Shown here: positions 8,168-17,386 of the stretch, piece by piece | Position numbering within the stretch: the stretch's first letter is position 1 | Layout of the letters: each line of letters opens with the position of its first letter | Source: Anaerococcus sp. mt242 | GTDB lineage: Bacteria > Bacillota > Clostridia > Tissierellales > Peptoniphilaceae | Reading direction: 5' to 3' | DNA length: 64,000 nt | Assembly: GCF_016798225.1 (NCBI RefSeq) | Contig: NZ_JAEUYX010000001.1 | Span: forward strand, 62,001-126,000 | The notes under the pieces: generated by a model | Database searches by the model: none | Seen by the model: the letters and a program-made list of their open reading frames with translations, nothing else | What the model was told of the DNA's origin: nothing | Made by a program: the position numbers and the translations under genes

Positions 8168-9508
8168 TTATTTATAAAAAATAATTTTTACTATTGCTCC
8201 GCTCTTACTATCTTTTTGATAATTACCCAAATTTAGTCTTCCCTTATTAGATTTTAAAATCTCATCAACCATTACCAAACCCATGCCGTGCTTTATTTTA
8301 TCGGTTTTGGTGGTTAGATTTTTTTGTGGGATCTTATCGAAGATTTCTTTTTTAAAACCTGGACCTTGATCTTTTATTATTATTTGGAAGTAATTTTTTT
8401 GGTTTTCAAATGTTAGATAAATGTTACTATTTTTGGGACTGTGTTCTGTGGAATTTACTATTATATTTTGTATAGCTACTGCTATTTGTTCTCTATCTAG
8501 CTTTATCGTTGAAGGCTCTGATTTTGTTACTATTAGATTTATATTTGCGTTTTTACATATTGATTTTGCAATGTTTATCCAATAATTAATTGCGTTTTCA
8601 TCTACTTTTTGTGGATTATTTGCTATGTTTTTTGAAAAATTAGTTAGTTTTTCGATATAAATATTTAAGCGATCTATACCGGTTTCTATATCATTTATAT
8701 ATTCTAATTGATCAGGATTGCCTTCTTCTTTTAAAAGTTCCGTGTTTCCTTTTATTAGGGTAATAGGTGTGCGGATGTCGTGGGTGATTGATTCTATTAG
8801 ATTTTTTTGCCTTTGTTCTATCTGCCATTGGTCATGTAAGGATTTTTTTAAATCTATGGCCATAGCGTCTAAGGAATCTAATACTCCAGCAATTTCTGTG
8901 TATTTTGAATCTTCTGATTTAAAATCTAGATCCATATTTTTGATTTGCTGGTTGGTTTTTGAAATTTTTTCTATTTCATTTTTTATGATTTTTATGGATT
9001 TTCTAATTAAAAGTGTAAATCCTAAAAACCAGATTATAAATGCTAGAGAAATATAAAGAAGCTCTACATTCTTTACCTTATTGTAGGCTCTTTCTGATGC
9101 GAGGATGGGGGAGATTTGATAGGCTAAAATTAGTGTTTTATCATCTCTAGCTAATTTCTTAAAATATTTATTATTAAAGGGTAAGTTTGTATTTGTGAAT
9201 CCAGTTTTTTCTGTTTGTTCTACATAATTTTTATATTTAGTATCAATTGTATTTGCTAAAACTTCCCCATTTTTTGTATATTTATAGTCAAAATAGTATG
9301 GGATGCTCTTAGGATTGAAATCGGGATTTTTTAAACTTTCTTCAACTTTTGATATGTTCATTTCTGCATAATTTGCTGGATAAATATATCCTTTTCTTAT
9401 TAATAAAGTGATGCTAATTAAGAAAAAGAGGAATACAAAAAAAGTATAAACTATCTCTAAAATTGCATATTTTGTTATAAGTCTACCTAAAGATTTTCTA
9501 TTTCCCAT
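8168..9508 (-). CDS. Sensor histidine kinase of a LanFEG-type operon
   Basis: 446-residue membrane kinase. Helices at about 14-37 and 150-168 flank an extracytoplasmic domain of about 110 residues. Cytoplasmic part: H-box SITHDIRTP (H243), N-box QNIIVNSTEHSP, G1 box DQGPGF and G2 box HGMGLVMV. It should phosphorylate the response regulator encoded just upstream, with which it overlaps by 22 bp. Its position after ABC transporter genes resembles the CprABC-CprK-CprR lantibiotic-response operon of clostridia and NisRK-type systems, so the ligand may be a cationic antimicrobial peptide (inference). Confidence 0.92.
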   Translation of the reverse strand: MGNRKSLGRLITKYAILEIVYTFFVFLFFLISITLLIRKGYIYPANYAEMNISKVEESLKNPDFNPKSIPYYFDYKYTKNGEVLANTIDTKYKNYVEQTEKTGFTNTNLPFNNKYFKKLARDDKTLILAYQISPILASERAYNKVKNVELLYISLAFIIWFLGFTLLIRKSIKIIKNEIEKISKTNQQIKNMDLDFKSEDSKYTEIAGVLDSLDAMAIDLKKSLHDQWQIEQRQKNLIESITHDIRTPITLIKGNTELLKEEGNPDQLEYINDIETGIDRLNIYIEKLTNFSKNIANNPQKVDENAINYWINIAKSICKNANINLIVTKSEPSTIKLDREQIAVAIQNIIVNSTEHSPKNSNIYLTFENQKNYFQIIIKDQGPGFKKEIFDKIPQKNLTTKTDKIKHGMGLVMVDEILKSNKGRLNLGNYQKDSKSGAIVKIIFYK

Positions 9509-10155
9509 TTGTATCCTACTCCCCAGATTGTTTTTATAGGGTTAACTTTGTATTTTCCAAATTTATTTCTAATTAGCTTTATTCGTTCAGTTATTGAAGT
9601 TTGGCTATCACCGTCAGCATCATAGCCATAGATAGATGTGTAAATAATTTCTTTGGTAAAAACTTGGACCTTATTTTTCATAAGTAACTCACATATGCCA
9701 TATTCACTCTTTGTTAGATGGATTTCATCTTCGTAGCAGTAAAATTTTTTTGCTAGTAAATCACAAGAAACGGGGAAATCTAGCAGACGATTATGTTTTT
9801 CTCTTTTTTCTCGTCTAAGATGAGCTGTTACCCTTGCGCGAAGTTCATTAATTGAAAATGGTTTTGTAATGTAATCATCAGCACCAAGGGCAAATCCTGC
9901 TAGTTTGTCGTTTTCAAAATCTTTGGCCGTTAAAAGTAAAATAGGGACATCAATCATATCCCTATATTTTTCTAAAAACTCAAAACCATTCATATTAGGC
10001 ATCATAATATCTAGGATTATTAAATCATATTTGGTAAAAATATTTGGATCAATAATCGATGCATCATTAAAGATATCAACTTCATATTCTTTTTTGAGGG
10101 TGTTTTTTATTAACCTCGTAAGGTCAATATCATCATCGATTAGTAATATTTTCAT
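9487..10155 (-). CDS. OmpR-family response regulator
   Basis: 222 residues: receiver domain (1-115) with acidic pocket DDD (residues 7-9), phospho-acceptor D49 in LIILDIMMP, and K at LLLTAKD; C-terminal winged helix (about 125-222; GICELLMKN, ITERIKLIRNKFGK, TIWGVGYKW). It is directly adjacent to the permease gene upstream and overlaps the kinase gene. Expected to activate the ABC operon on phosphorylation by the partner kinase. Confidence 0.93.
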   Translation of the reverse strand: MKILLIDDDIDLTRLIKNTLKKEYEVDIFNDASIIDPNIFTKYDLIILDIMMPNMNGFEFLEKYRDMIDVPILLLTAKDFENDKLAGFALGADDYITKPFSINELRARVTAHLRREKREKHNRLLDFPVSCDLLAKKFYCYEDEIHLTKSEYGICELLMKNKVQVFTKEIIYTSIYGYDADGDSQTSITERIKLIRNKFGKYKVNPIKTIWGVGYKWEIENL

Positions 10156-10890
10156 CTAATCCTCCGTTTTTTGATAAACATCCCAGTTCTTAAAAAAACT
10201 TGATGTTAAATACAGACATATAATTGTAATAGCAAGGCTAAGACCAATATATATCCAAGATATTTTTAAGCTAATGTTTGCTTGTGCTAATAAATATAGT
10301 AATTTTATAGGCCATACAAAGGGCAAGTATTTCCAAATAAGTGCTCCAAGTTCGGTCGTTCCTAATAAGATTGCAGCTAAAGTTATAAAAACTCCTGCAA
10401 GAATTGATCCAGTTTGTCCAAATTTTAAATTTAGGGCTTGATAGATAGATATCAAGGGCAACAAAGTAAAAAATAGAACAGAGATTATAGTAATAATTTC
10501 ACTAAAATTTGCTGGCTTATTTTTTATTAATATCCAAAAGGATAAGAAGATTAGGCTAGCTATTAAAATTATTAAAGCATATAAAATGCCAATTAGCAAA
10601 AATTTTCCTATAAAAGCTTTCCTACGGCTTATGGCAAATCTTATATCATTTAAATAATAGCTAGCTTTTTTGTCTGCTTCATAAGCCATTGGAACAAAAA
10701 AACTTAAAGAAAATGTTGATAAGATTGCAAGACCTATATAAAATCCATAGACTTCAAATCCCATTATGCTATTAGGTCCATATACATATATAGAAAATAA
10801 AATACTGTATAAGATGGGTGCTAAAAATAAAACCCATCTTATAGGCTCTCTTTTCGTTCTCAACCAGTTTGACTTTATTATATTAAGCAT
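10156..10890 (-). CDS. Lantibiotic-immunity-like ABC permease (LanG/EpiG-like)
   Basis: 244-residue ABC-2-type membrane protein with six predicted helices, beginning LNIIKSNWLRTKREPIRWV, the short N-terminal cytoplasmic segment usual in LanE/LanG subunits. It overlaps the preceding permease by 8 bp and abuts the response regulator gene. With the ATPase and the other permease it would form a LanFEG-type complex that expels peptides from the membrane. Assignment as E or G subunit rests on order alone. Confidence 0.82.
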   Translation of the reverse strand: MLNIIKSNWLRTKREPIRWVLFLAPILYSILFSIYVYGPNSIMGFEVYGFYIGLAILSTFSLSFFVPMAYEADKKASYYLNDIRFAISRRKAFIGKFLLIGILYALIILIASLIFLSFWILIKNKPANFSEIITIISVLFFTLLPLISIYQALNLKFGQTGSILAGVFITLAAILLGTTELGALIWKYLPFVWPIKLLYLLAQANISLKISWIYIGLSLAITIICLYLTSSFFKNWDVYQKTED

Positions 10891-11635
10891 TTTCTTTATC
10901 CTTTCTAAGCAAAGATAAGCCTATAAAAATAGCAAAAAGTATAAAACTTAAAACTATAGCTATAGGTATCACTTGGGCATTCCATAATTCTGAGCCTTTT
11001 TCTAAAAAAGTTCCGTTGGGATGGACACCTATAACAGGGGCTAGCATCCTTAAACTATAGAAGTGAGGATAAAATTTCCACATATTGCTAGTAGCAGGGA
11101 TTGGTGAAACTAGTGACATGACAAAGTTTAAGATAATAATTACAAAGCTCTTATTAACTAGACTCATCAAAAAAAATGAAAAACCAACAATAGCTAGAGA
11201 TCCAGCAAATAAAACTAATCCAGCCTTAAATACCAGCCCTAAACTTATATTTTTCCCTAAGAGTAACCCACCTATTAGATAGGTTATAATAGATGATAGG
11301 ATTATTATTACAAAAAGTTCCAGTATAACTACTAGAGCTTTGGCAAGTTTTATTTGCTTACCATCTAAGCCCAAGCTTTTTTGTAAATTTAACTGGCCCT
11401 GCTTTTCTTTTTTTAAAATATTTGTAGTAAGTAAACTGATTATTATAGGTAAGATTAGTATGGGAAACCAATTAAAAGTAGTGGCTATTAGATAGCTTTT
11501 ACCTTCTGGATCTGGTGCCATCAAATTACCCATTATCAGGTTAAATATCAAAAATCCTATGGGAACTATTAGGAGTAATTTAAAGTTAGCAGATCTTTTT
11601 TCTTTTAAAAGTTCAGCTTTTAAAGTATTTACCAT
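10883..11635 (-). CDS. Lantibiotic-immunity-like ABC permease (LanE/EpiE-like)
   Basis: 250-residue membrane protein with six predicted helices and the short N-terminal leader KAELLKEKRSANFKLLLIVP characteristic of MutE/EpiE-like permeases. Located between the ATPase gene (1 bp gap) and the second permease (8 bp overlap). Works with both as a peptide-exporting or peptide-resistance transporter in the cytoplasmic membrane. No biosynthetic lanthipeptide genes are present nearby, so the likely role is resistance, not self-immunity. Confidence 0.82.
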   Translation of the reverse strand: MVNTLKAELLKEKRSANFKLLLIVPIGFLIFNLIMGNLMAPDPEGKSYLIATTFNWFPILILPIIISLLTTNILKKEKQGQLNLQKSLGLDGKQIKLAKALVVILELFVIIILSSIITYLIGGLLLGKNISLGLVFKAGLVLFAGSLAIVGFSFFLMSLVNKSFVIIILNFVMSLVSPIPATSNMWKFYPHFYSLRMLAPVIGVHPNGTFLEKGSELWNAQVIPIAIVLSFILFAIFIGLSLLRKDKENA

Positions 11636-11636
11636 A

Positions 11637-12335
11637 TTAAAAACCTTCTTTCTTGATAATATCCATAAATAAATTTTCTAAGTGATCGCTTCCCTTATCA
11701 TTTTCACCTTCATAGGCTAATTTCCCATTTACAAGGATACCAACTTTATCGGCAACTTGGTCAATTTCACTTAAGATGTGACTAGAGATAAGAACTGTAA
11801 TTCCATCATTTGTAAAAGATTTTATAAGCTCTCTAAGTTTTGCTATGCCCACCGGATCAAGACCATTGGTTGGCTCATCTAGGATTAAAAGTTTGGGATT
11901 ATTAATAAGAGCCATAGCAATACCTAACCTTTGTTTCATACCTAAAGAAAATTCGCGAGCTAATTTGTTGCCGGTATTAGTAAGGTCCACTGTTTTTAAG
12001 ACCTCATTAATTTTATTTTCATCAATACTTAATAAAGTTGTTAGTACTTTTAAATTTTCATAGGCAGTTAGGTTTGGATAAATAGCTGGATTTTCAATGA
12101 TAGCACCTATTTGCCTTAAATCATTTTGAGAAATTTGGTGGTTTTTAAAAACAATTTCGCCAGAGCTTGGCTTTATTATTTGAGTTATGAGTTTAAGAAA
12201 TGTTGATTTTCCAGCGCCATTTGGACCCAAAAGTCCATAAACTTTGCCTTCTTCAATATTTATAGAGACATTATCTAATGCTTTAAAACCCTTAAATTGC
12301 TTGGTCAAATTTTTAGTTTCAATAATATTTGTCAT
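11637..12335 (-). CDS. ABC transporter ATPase, LanF-like
   Basis: 232-residue ATPase: Walker A GPNGAGKST, signature FSLGMKQRL, Walker B LLILDEPTNGLD and switch histidine in ISSHILSE. The Q-loop position reads IIENPAIYPNLT, with Glu in place of Gln; this E-loop is known as a mark of LanF lantibiotic-immunity ATPases. First gene of the minus-strand operon, with GGAGG 8 bp before the ATG. A divergent 186-bp region separates it from the activase gene and should contain both promoters. Confidence 0.9.
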   Translation of the reverse strand: MTNIIETKNLTKQFKGFKALDNVSINIEEGKVYGLLGPNGAGKSTFLKLITQIIKPSSGEIVFKNHQISQNDLRQIGAIIENPAIYPNLTAYENLKVLTTLLSIDENKINEVLKTVDLTNTGNKLAREFSLGMKQRLGIAMALINNPKLLILDEPTNGLDPVGIAKLRELIKSFTNDGITVLISSHILSEIDQVADKVGILVNGKLAYEGENDKGSDHLENLFMDIIKKEGF

Positions 12336-12521
12336 AATATACCTCCGTTTATATATCGATTATAAAAACAAAAAATAACTAAATTATAACTAAAATTAAC
12401 CCTACTTTTTTGCTTGTATTTAGCTTGTTCAAAGTGGTAAAATATAAGTGCTACTTATATAAAAAATAAAGTCAAATTATAGATAAATTTTAAATATAGA
12501 TTAGAATAAGAAAGGCATAAT

Positions 12522-15500
12522 ATGAATTTACATATGGGACTTGATGTAGGGTCTACTACTGTAAAAATTGTTATTACAGATGAAAATTTTAACACCCTTT
12601 ATCAAGTGTATAGAAGACATAAATCGGATGTTAAAGAAACTGTAAAGGCAGTTTTAACTGAGGCTTATGATCAGTTTAAGGACGATTATATAACTATAAA
12701 TGTTACCGGCTCTGGTGGTATGTTTCTTGAAAAATATATGGGCATCAACTTTGTCCAAGAGGTTATTGCAGAAACTGCTGCAATTAGAAAATTTATACCA
12801 GAAACAGATGTTGTAATTGAACTAGGCGGGGAAGATTCTAAGATTACATATTTATCAGGATCAGTTGAGCAAAGGATGAACTCTATTTGTGCAGGGGGTA
12901 CTGGTGCATTTATTGACCAAATGGCGGCACTTTTAGATACTGATGCCTCTGGTTTAAATGATTTAAGCCAAAATTATAAGAAAATCTATCCGATAGCCAG
13001 CCGTTGTGGTGTTTTTGCAAAAACTGATATCCAAGCCTTGATGAACCAAGGTGCAAGCCGTGAAGACATTGCAATTTCTGTTTTCCAATCAGTTGTTAAC
13101 CAAACTATTTCAAATCTTGCCTGTGGGAGACCAATTCGTGGCAATGTTACATTTTTAGGGGGTCCACTTCACTTCTTACCTGCACTACGCAATAGATTTG
13201 TCGAAACTTTGGGCCAAGATGGCAATACTTTCACAACTCCAGAGGATGCACAACTTTACGTAGCAAAGGGTGCAGCTATACTTTCAGCTGAGAACGATGA
13301 TTACGTACTTTACAGTACTTTGATAAAAGAATTAGAAAAAGACGCTCCAGAAGATATGGAAATGACAAAAAAATTAGAACCTCTATTTACTAACAAAGAA
13401 GAGTATGAGCGTTTTGTCAAAGAACACAAAACAGATGAAGTAGTTTACCAAGATATATCTACATATGAGGGGCCTATCTATGTCGGCATAGATGCAGGAT
13501 CTACTACAAGCAAAATGGTGTGGGTTACAGAAGATGCGCATATTATCCACGAAGATTACAGAATGAACCTAGGCAGACCACTTGAAGTAGTTATAAATAT
13601 GCTAAAAGATGCATATGCTAAGAAAAATCCAAAGGCATACATTGCTTCATCTGGTATTTGCGGTTACGGGGAAGATTTTATAAAAAATGCCCTCCGTGTT
13701 GACAATGGAGAAGTAGAAACCATTGCCCACTACCGTGCAGCAAAATTTTTCAATCCAGATGTTGACTTTATCCTAGACATTGGTGGCCAAGATATGAAAG
13801 CCATGCATATCCGTGATGGTATTATTGACTCTATCCAGCTAAATGAAGCTTGTTCTTCAGGTTGCGGATCATTTTTATCAACCTTTGCCGCAAGCGTAGG
13901 TATGTCTGCAGCAGAATTTCAAGAAAAAGCACTATTTTCCAAAGAACCAGCAGATCTTGGTAGCCGTTGTACAGTTTTTATGAACTCAAAAGTAAAACAA
14001 GCCCAAAAAGAAGGCTCAGAAGTAGCGGATATTGCAGCAGGTCTTTGCTATTCTGTAATTAAAAATGCTATCCAAAAGGTAATCAAAGTTCGCGATCCAA
14101 AATCTCTTGGAGATAATATTGTAGTCCAAGGTGGAACTTTCTATGGTGATGCGATTTTAAGAGCCTTTGAAAATATTACTGGCAGAAAAACAACCAGACC
14201 AGAAATTGCAGGACTTATGGGAGCTATGGGTATGGCCCTCATTTCTCGCGACAATTCAACTGGCCAATCAAGCTTATCTGATATTTCAGAATTAGAAAAC
14301 TTTACTTATGAACAAAAAAATGCAAGATGTGGTTTGTGCACCAACAATTGTGCCTTAATCATCAATGTTTTCCCAGATGGAACTCGTTATGTAACAGGCA
14401 ATAGATGCGAACGCGGTGCTGGCGTTAAAAAAGAAGAAACAATGGCAGATTTAAATATGTACAAGTTTAAAAACAACCTGCTATTTAATAGAAAAACTCT
14501 GGGAGATGCCGCTCGTATGGGAAAGGTTGGCTTGCCACGCGTGCTAAATATGTACGAAGACTATCCATTCTGGCATAAATTCTTTACATCATTAGGTTTT
14601 GATGTTGTTTTATCTGGCAAATCAGACAGAGAAATGTATGAAAAAGGGATTTCTTCCATATCATCAGAAACTGCCTGCTATCCAGCAAAACTTGCCCATG
14701 GTCATATAGAAGATTTGGCAGCAAGAGATGATTTGGATTTGATTTTCTATCCAGCAATTTTTTACGAATACAAGCAATTTGACAAGGCTCAAAACCATAT
14801 GAATTGCCCAGTTGTATCAGGATATCCCGATGTAATTAAAAATAATGTGGAGTCCTTAGCTGGCAAAAAATATATGAATCCATATCTTTCGCTAGAAAGT
14901 GAAAAAATAATTACAGATAGACTCATTGAAGAATTTGAAGGCTATGAGCACAATGGCAAGAAACTAAGTAAAAAAGAAATCAAAAACGCAACAGCTGCCG
15001 CTTGGAAGGAACTTCAAAATTACCACGATCAAATAAGAATCAGAGGCAAGGAAATTATTGATTATGTAAATAAAAATAATCTAAATGCAATTGTCCTTGC
15101 AGGTAGACCATATCATATTGACTCAGAAGTTAACCACGGAATTCCAGAACTTATCGAGTCTATGCATATACCAGTTATTTCTGAAGATGCAGTTGCCTAC
15201 AATATCGAAGATGTAGACACAAAAGTCCGCGTCCTTGACCAATGGTCATACCACGCAAGACTTTACCGAGCAGCAGAATATGTAGCAGAAAATCCAAATC
15301 TACAATTAATCCAACTAAACTCCTTTGGATGTGGACTTGATGCGGTAACAACAGACCAAGTCCAAGATTTACTTGAAGCTTACGGCAAAATTTACACACT
15401 TCTTAAAATAGATGAAGTTTCAAATCTTGGTGCAATAAAAATTAGAATCAGATCTTTACTCCAAGCCCTAAATCAAAAGAAAATGGAGGGTATCGAGTTT

Positions 15501-16799
15501 AGAAAAGATTTGAATCGCCTAGATTATGAAACCCCAGAATTTACTAAGCAAATGGTAGAAGAAGGATACACAATTCTTGCTCCACAAATGGCAAGAGAAC
15601 ATTTTAGAATCTTAAGTCCAGTTTTCCATCACTTTGGCATGAATATTAAGTTTTTAGATACTGTAAATGACAAAGTCCTTGACCAAGGATTAAAATACGT
15701 AAATAATGATTCATGCTACCCATCAATTACAGTTGTGGGACAATTTATGGAAGCTGTTAATTCTGGTAGATATGATACAGATAAACTTGCAATTGTAATG
15801 ACACAAACAGGTGGGGCATGCCGAGCAAGTAACTATGTTGGATACATTAGAAAAGGTCTTCGTGATGCTGGATATCCAAATATTCCAGTAATTGCAATTT
15901 CTGCCCAAGGTATCGAAACAAACTCAGGACTTGATTTAAGAAAACCATCCACAATTCCGTTTTTAAAAAGAGGAATCAGGGCAATAATTTTTGGAGATTT
16001 GATAAATCGAGTTGCAAATGCAACAAGACCTTATGAAGTGGAAAAGGGTGCAACTGATAAATTAAAAGAGGAATGGATTAACCGCCTAGAATCTAGCGCT
16101 CCAACCATGAATGATAGAGAATACAAAAAAGCTGTTAAAGAAATTGTAGAAGATTTTGATAATTTACCAGTAAAAGACATCAAAATTCCAAAAGCGGGGA
16201 TTGTTGGAGAAATCCTAGTGAAATTCTTGCCAGAGGCAAATAATAACTTACAAAAAGTCCTTGAAGAAGAGGGAGCGGAAGTAATACTTCCAGACCTAAC
16301 AGACTTTTTTATGTATTGCATGAAAAACTCAGAATTAAAAGCTGATCTGTACGGGAAAAGCAAAATGAGTGCCACAGTTGGTAAAATTGGTATAAGCATT
16401 GTCGAACAATATAGAAAACCAGTAAGAAAAGCTCTCCGTGAGTCAAAAAGATTTAATGAACCAGAATATATCGACCAAATTGCAGAATATGCAAAAGATG
16501 TGACAAGTCTTGGAAACCAAGCTGGTGAAGGTTGGCTACTAGCTGGAGAAATGGTAGAACTAATCCACGCTGATGCACCAAATATTGTCTGCATCCAGCC
16601 ATTTGGTTGTCTTCCAAATCACATAACAGGAAAAGGTGTTATGAAAAAAATTAGAGAAGAATATCCACAAGCTAATATAGTAGCAATTGATTATGACCCA
16701 GGAGCAAGCGAGGTAAACCAAATTAACCGTGTAAAACTAATGATGAGCCAGGCTCGCGATGCCCTAAAACAAAAAGAATTACAAAAAATAGAAAATTAG
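12522..16799 (+). CDS. Giant acyl-CoA dehydratase activase-related fusion protein
   Basis: 1425 residues. Two tandem BadF/HgdC-type ASKHA ATPase domains (about 1-255 and 320-580; DVGSTTVKI and GIDAGSTTSKM phosphate motifs; Cys in SICAGGTGAF and EACSSGCGSF are positioned like HgdC cluster ligands), a cysteine motif CGLCTNNC near 602, a DUF2229 region (about 650-870) and a C-terminal part resembling HgdB-like 2-hydroxyacyl-CoA dehydratase subunits (about 950-1410). HgdC proteins drive ATP-dependent one-electron transfer to dehydratases; the long fusions are widespread in anaerobes but, to my knowledge, of unestablished function. No dehydratase subunit genes are adjacent. Weak ribosome site (GAAAGG). 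Coupled by 8 bp spacing to a small flavin-binding protein. Confidence 0.88.
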   Translation: MNLHMGLDVGSTTVKIVITDENFNTLYQVYRRHKSDVKETVKAVLTEAYDQFKDDYITINVTGSGGMFLEKYMGINFVQEVIAETAAIRKFIPETDVVIELGGEDSKITYLSGSVEQRMNSICAGGTGAFIDQMAALLDTDASGLNDLSQNYKKIYPIASRCGVFAKTDIQALMNQGASREDIAISVFQSVVNQTISNLACGRPIRGNVTFLGGPLHFLPALRNRFVETLGQDGNTFTTPEDAQLYVAKGAAILSAENDDYVLYSTLIKELEKDAPEDMEMTKKLEPLFTNKEEYERFVKEHKTDEVVYQDISTYEGPIYVGIDAGSTTSKMVWVTEDAHIIHEDYRMNLGRPLEVVINMLKDAYAKKNPKAYIASSGICGYGEDFIKNALRVDNGEVETIAHYRAAKFFNPDVDFILDIGGQDMKAMHIRDGIIDSIQLNEACSSGCGSFLSTFAASVGMSAAEFQEKALFSKEPADLGSRCTVFMNSKVKQAQKEGSEVADIAAGLCYSVIKNAIQKVIKVRDPKSLGDNIVVQGGTFYGDAILRAFENITGRKTTRPEIAGLMGAMGMALISRDNSTGQSSLSDISELENFTYEQKNARCGLCTNNCALIINVFPDGTRYVTGNRCERGAGVKKEETMADLNMYKFKNNLLFNRKTLGDAARMGKVGLPRVLNMYEDYPFWHKFFTSLGFDVVLSGKSDREMYEKGISSISSETACYPAKLAHGHIEDLAARDDLDLIFYPAIFYEYKQFDKAQNHMNCPVVSGYPDVIKNNVESLAGKKYMNPYLSLESEKIITDRLIEEFEGYEHNGKKLSKKEIKNATAAAWKELQNYHDQIRIRGKEIIDYVNKNNLNAIVLAGRPYHIDSEVNHGIPELIESMHIPVISEDAVAYNIEDVDTKVRVLDQWSYHARLYRAAEYVAENPNLQLIQLNSFGCGLDAVTTDQVQDLLEAYGKIYTLLKIDEVSNLGAIKIRIRSLLQALNQKKMEGIEFRKDLNRLDYETPEFTKQMVEEGYTILAPQMAREHFRILSPVFHHFGMNIKFLDTVNDKVLDQGLKYVNNDSCYPSITVVGQFMEAVNSGRYDTDKLAIVMTQTGGACRASNYVGYIRKGLRDAGYPNIPVIAISAQGIETNSGLDLRKPSTIPFLKRGIRAIIFGDLINRVANATRPYEVEKGATDKLKEEWINRLESSAPTMNDREYKKAVKEIVEDFDNLPVKDIKIPKAGIVGEILVKFLPEANNNLQKVLEEEGAEVILPDLTDFFMYCMKNSELKADLYGKSKMSATVGKIGISIVEQYRKPVRKALRESKRFNEPEYIDQIAEYAKDVTSLGNQAGEGWLLAGEMVELIHADAPNIVCIQPFGCLPNHITGKGVMKKIREEYPQANIVAIDYDPGASEVNQINRVKLMMSQARDALKQKELQKIEN

Positions 16800-16807
16800 G
16801 AGAAAAT

Positions 16808-17182
16808 ATGTTAAACGAAAAATTTTATGAAGTTATAAGCCATGAGGGTAGCGTATCCATCACTTCTTGGACAAGTAAAGGAGCGCATGTAACTTGCACA
16901 TGGAATACTTATCTACAAGTTATTGAAGATAATAAAATACTAATCCCAGCAGCAGGAATGACTTCAACAGAAAATGATGTTAAAGAAAATAATGAAGTTA
17001 TCCTAACAATGGCAGCAAGAGAAGTAGAAGGATTTAACGGATATCAAGGAACAGGCTTTAGGATTACTGGAAGTGCAGAATTTTTAGACGATGGTGAATA
17101 CTTTGATAAAGTACATGATAAATATCCTTTTGCCAACAGAGTCTTAGTAGTAGATGTAAAAGAAGCTAAACAACTATTGTAA
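16808..17182 (+). CDS. Pyridoxamine 5'-phosphate oxidase-like flavin-binding protein
   Basis: 124-residue split-barrel protein of the PNPOx-like FMN-binding superfamily (HVTCTWNTYLQV, ILIPAAGM, GTGFRITGSAEF). The usual partner is a flavin and the substrate unknown; these are often called flavoproteins or general stress proteins. It lies 8 bp after the activase-type gene with AGGAG before its ATG, so the two are co-transcribed, which may mean that it supplies or shields electrons for that protein (inference). A terminator follows. Confidence 0.8.
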   Translation: MLNEKFYEVISHEGSVSITSWTSKGAHVTCTWNTYLQVIEDNKILIPAAGMTSTENDVKENNEVILTMAAREVEGFNGYQGTGFRITGSAEFLDDGEYFDKVHDKYPFANRVLVVDVKEAKQLL

Positions 17183-17203
17183 ATTGAATAAATATATAAA
17201 CTT

Positions 17204-17238
17204 TAGGGTGCAAGGTAAATTTCCTGCATCCTTTTTTT
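17204..17238 (+). terminator. Rho-independent terminator
   Basis: Hairpin AGGGTGCAAGG / CCTGCATCCT with A/T-rich loop and a run of seven T. Ends the activase transcription unit. Confidence 0.8.
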
Positions 17239-17355
17239 ATGAATGTAGAAATAAGTTTTATAAAAATATATATCGATTTAAGTTTTACATTTATAAACTT
17301 GCAATTAATATATTTAGTCCCTAAAGTTTAAAATTTAAAACTTATTTTTTGATGG

Positions 17356-17361
17356 TATAAT
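17356..17361 (+). promoter_or_regulatory. Candidate extended -10 box before the LCP gene
   Basis: TGGTATAAT: a perfect -10 hexamer preceded by TG one base upstream. No good -35 element is visible, which is acceptable for an extended -10 promoter. The LCP gene starts 25 bp downstream of it. Confidence 0.5.
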
Positions 17362-17386
17362 AATTTTTAATAAGAGAAGAGGTTTT

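Noticed and set aside
16031-16594. 187-codon minus-strand frame within the activase gene
   Set aside because: Antisense shadow; no ribosome site, and the plus-strand protein is conserved throughout.
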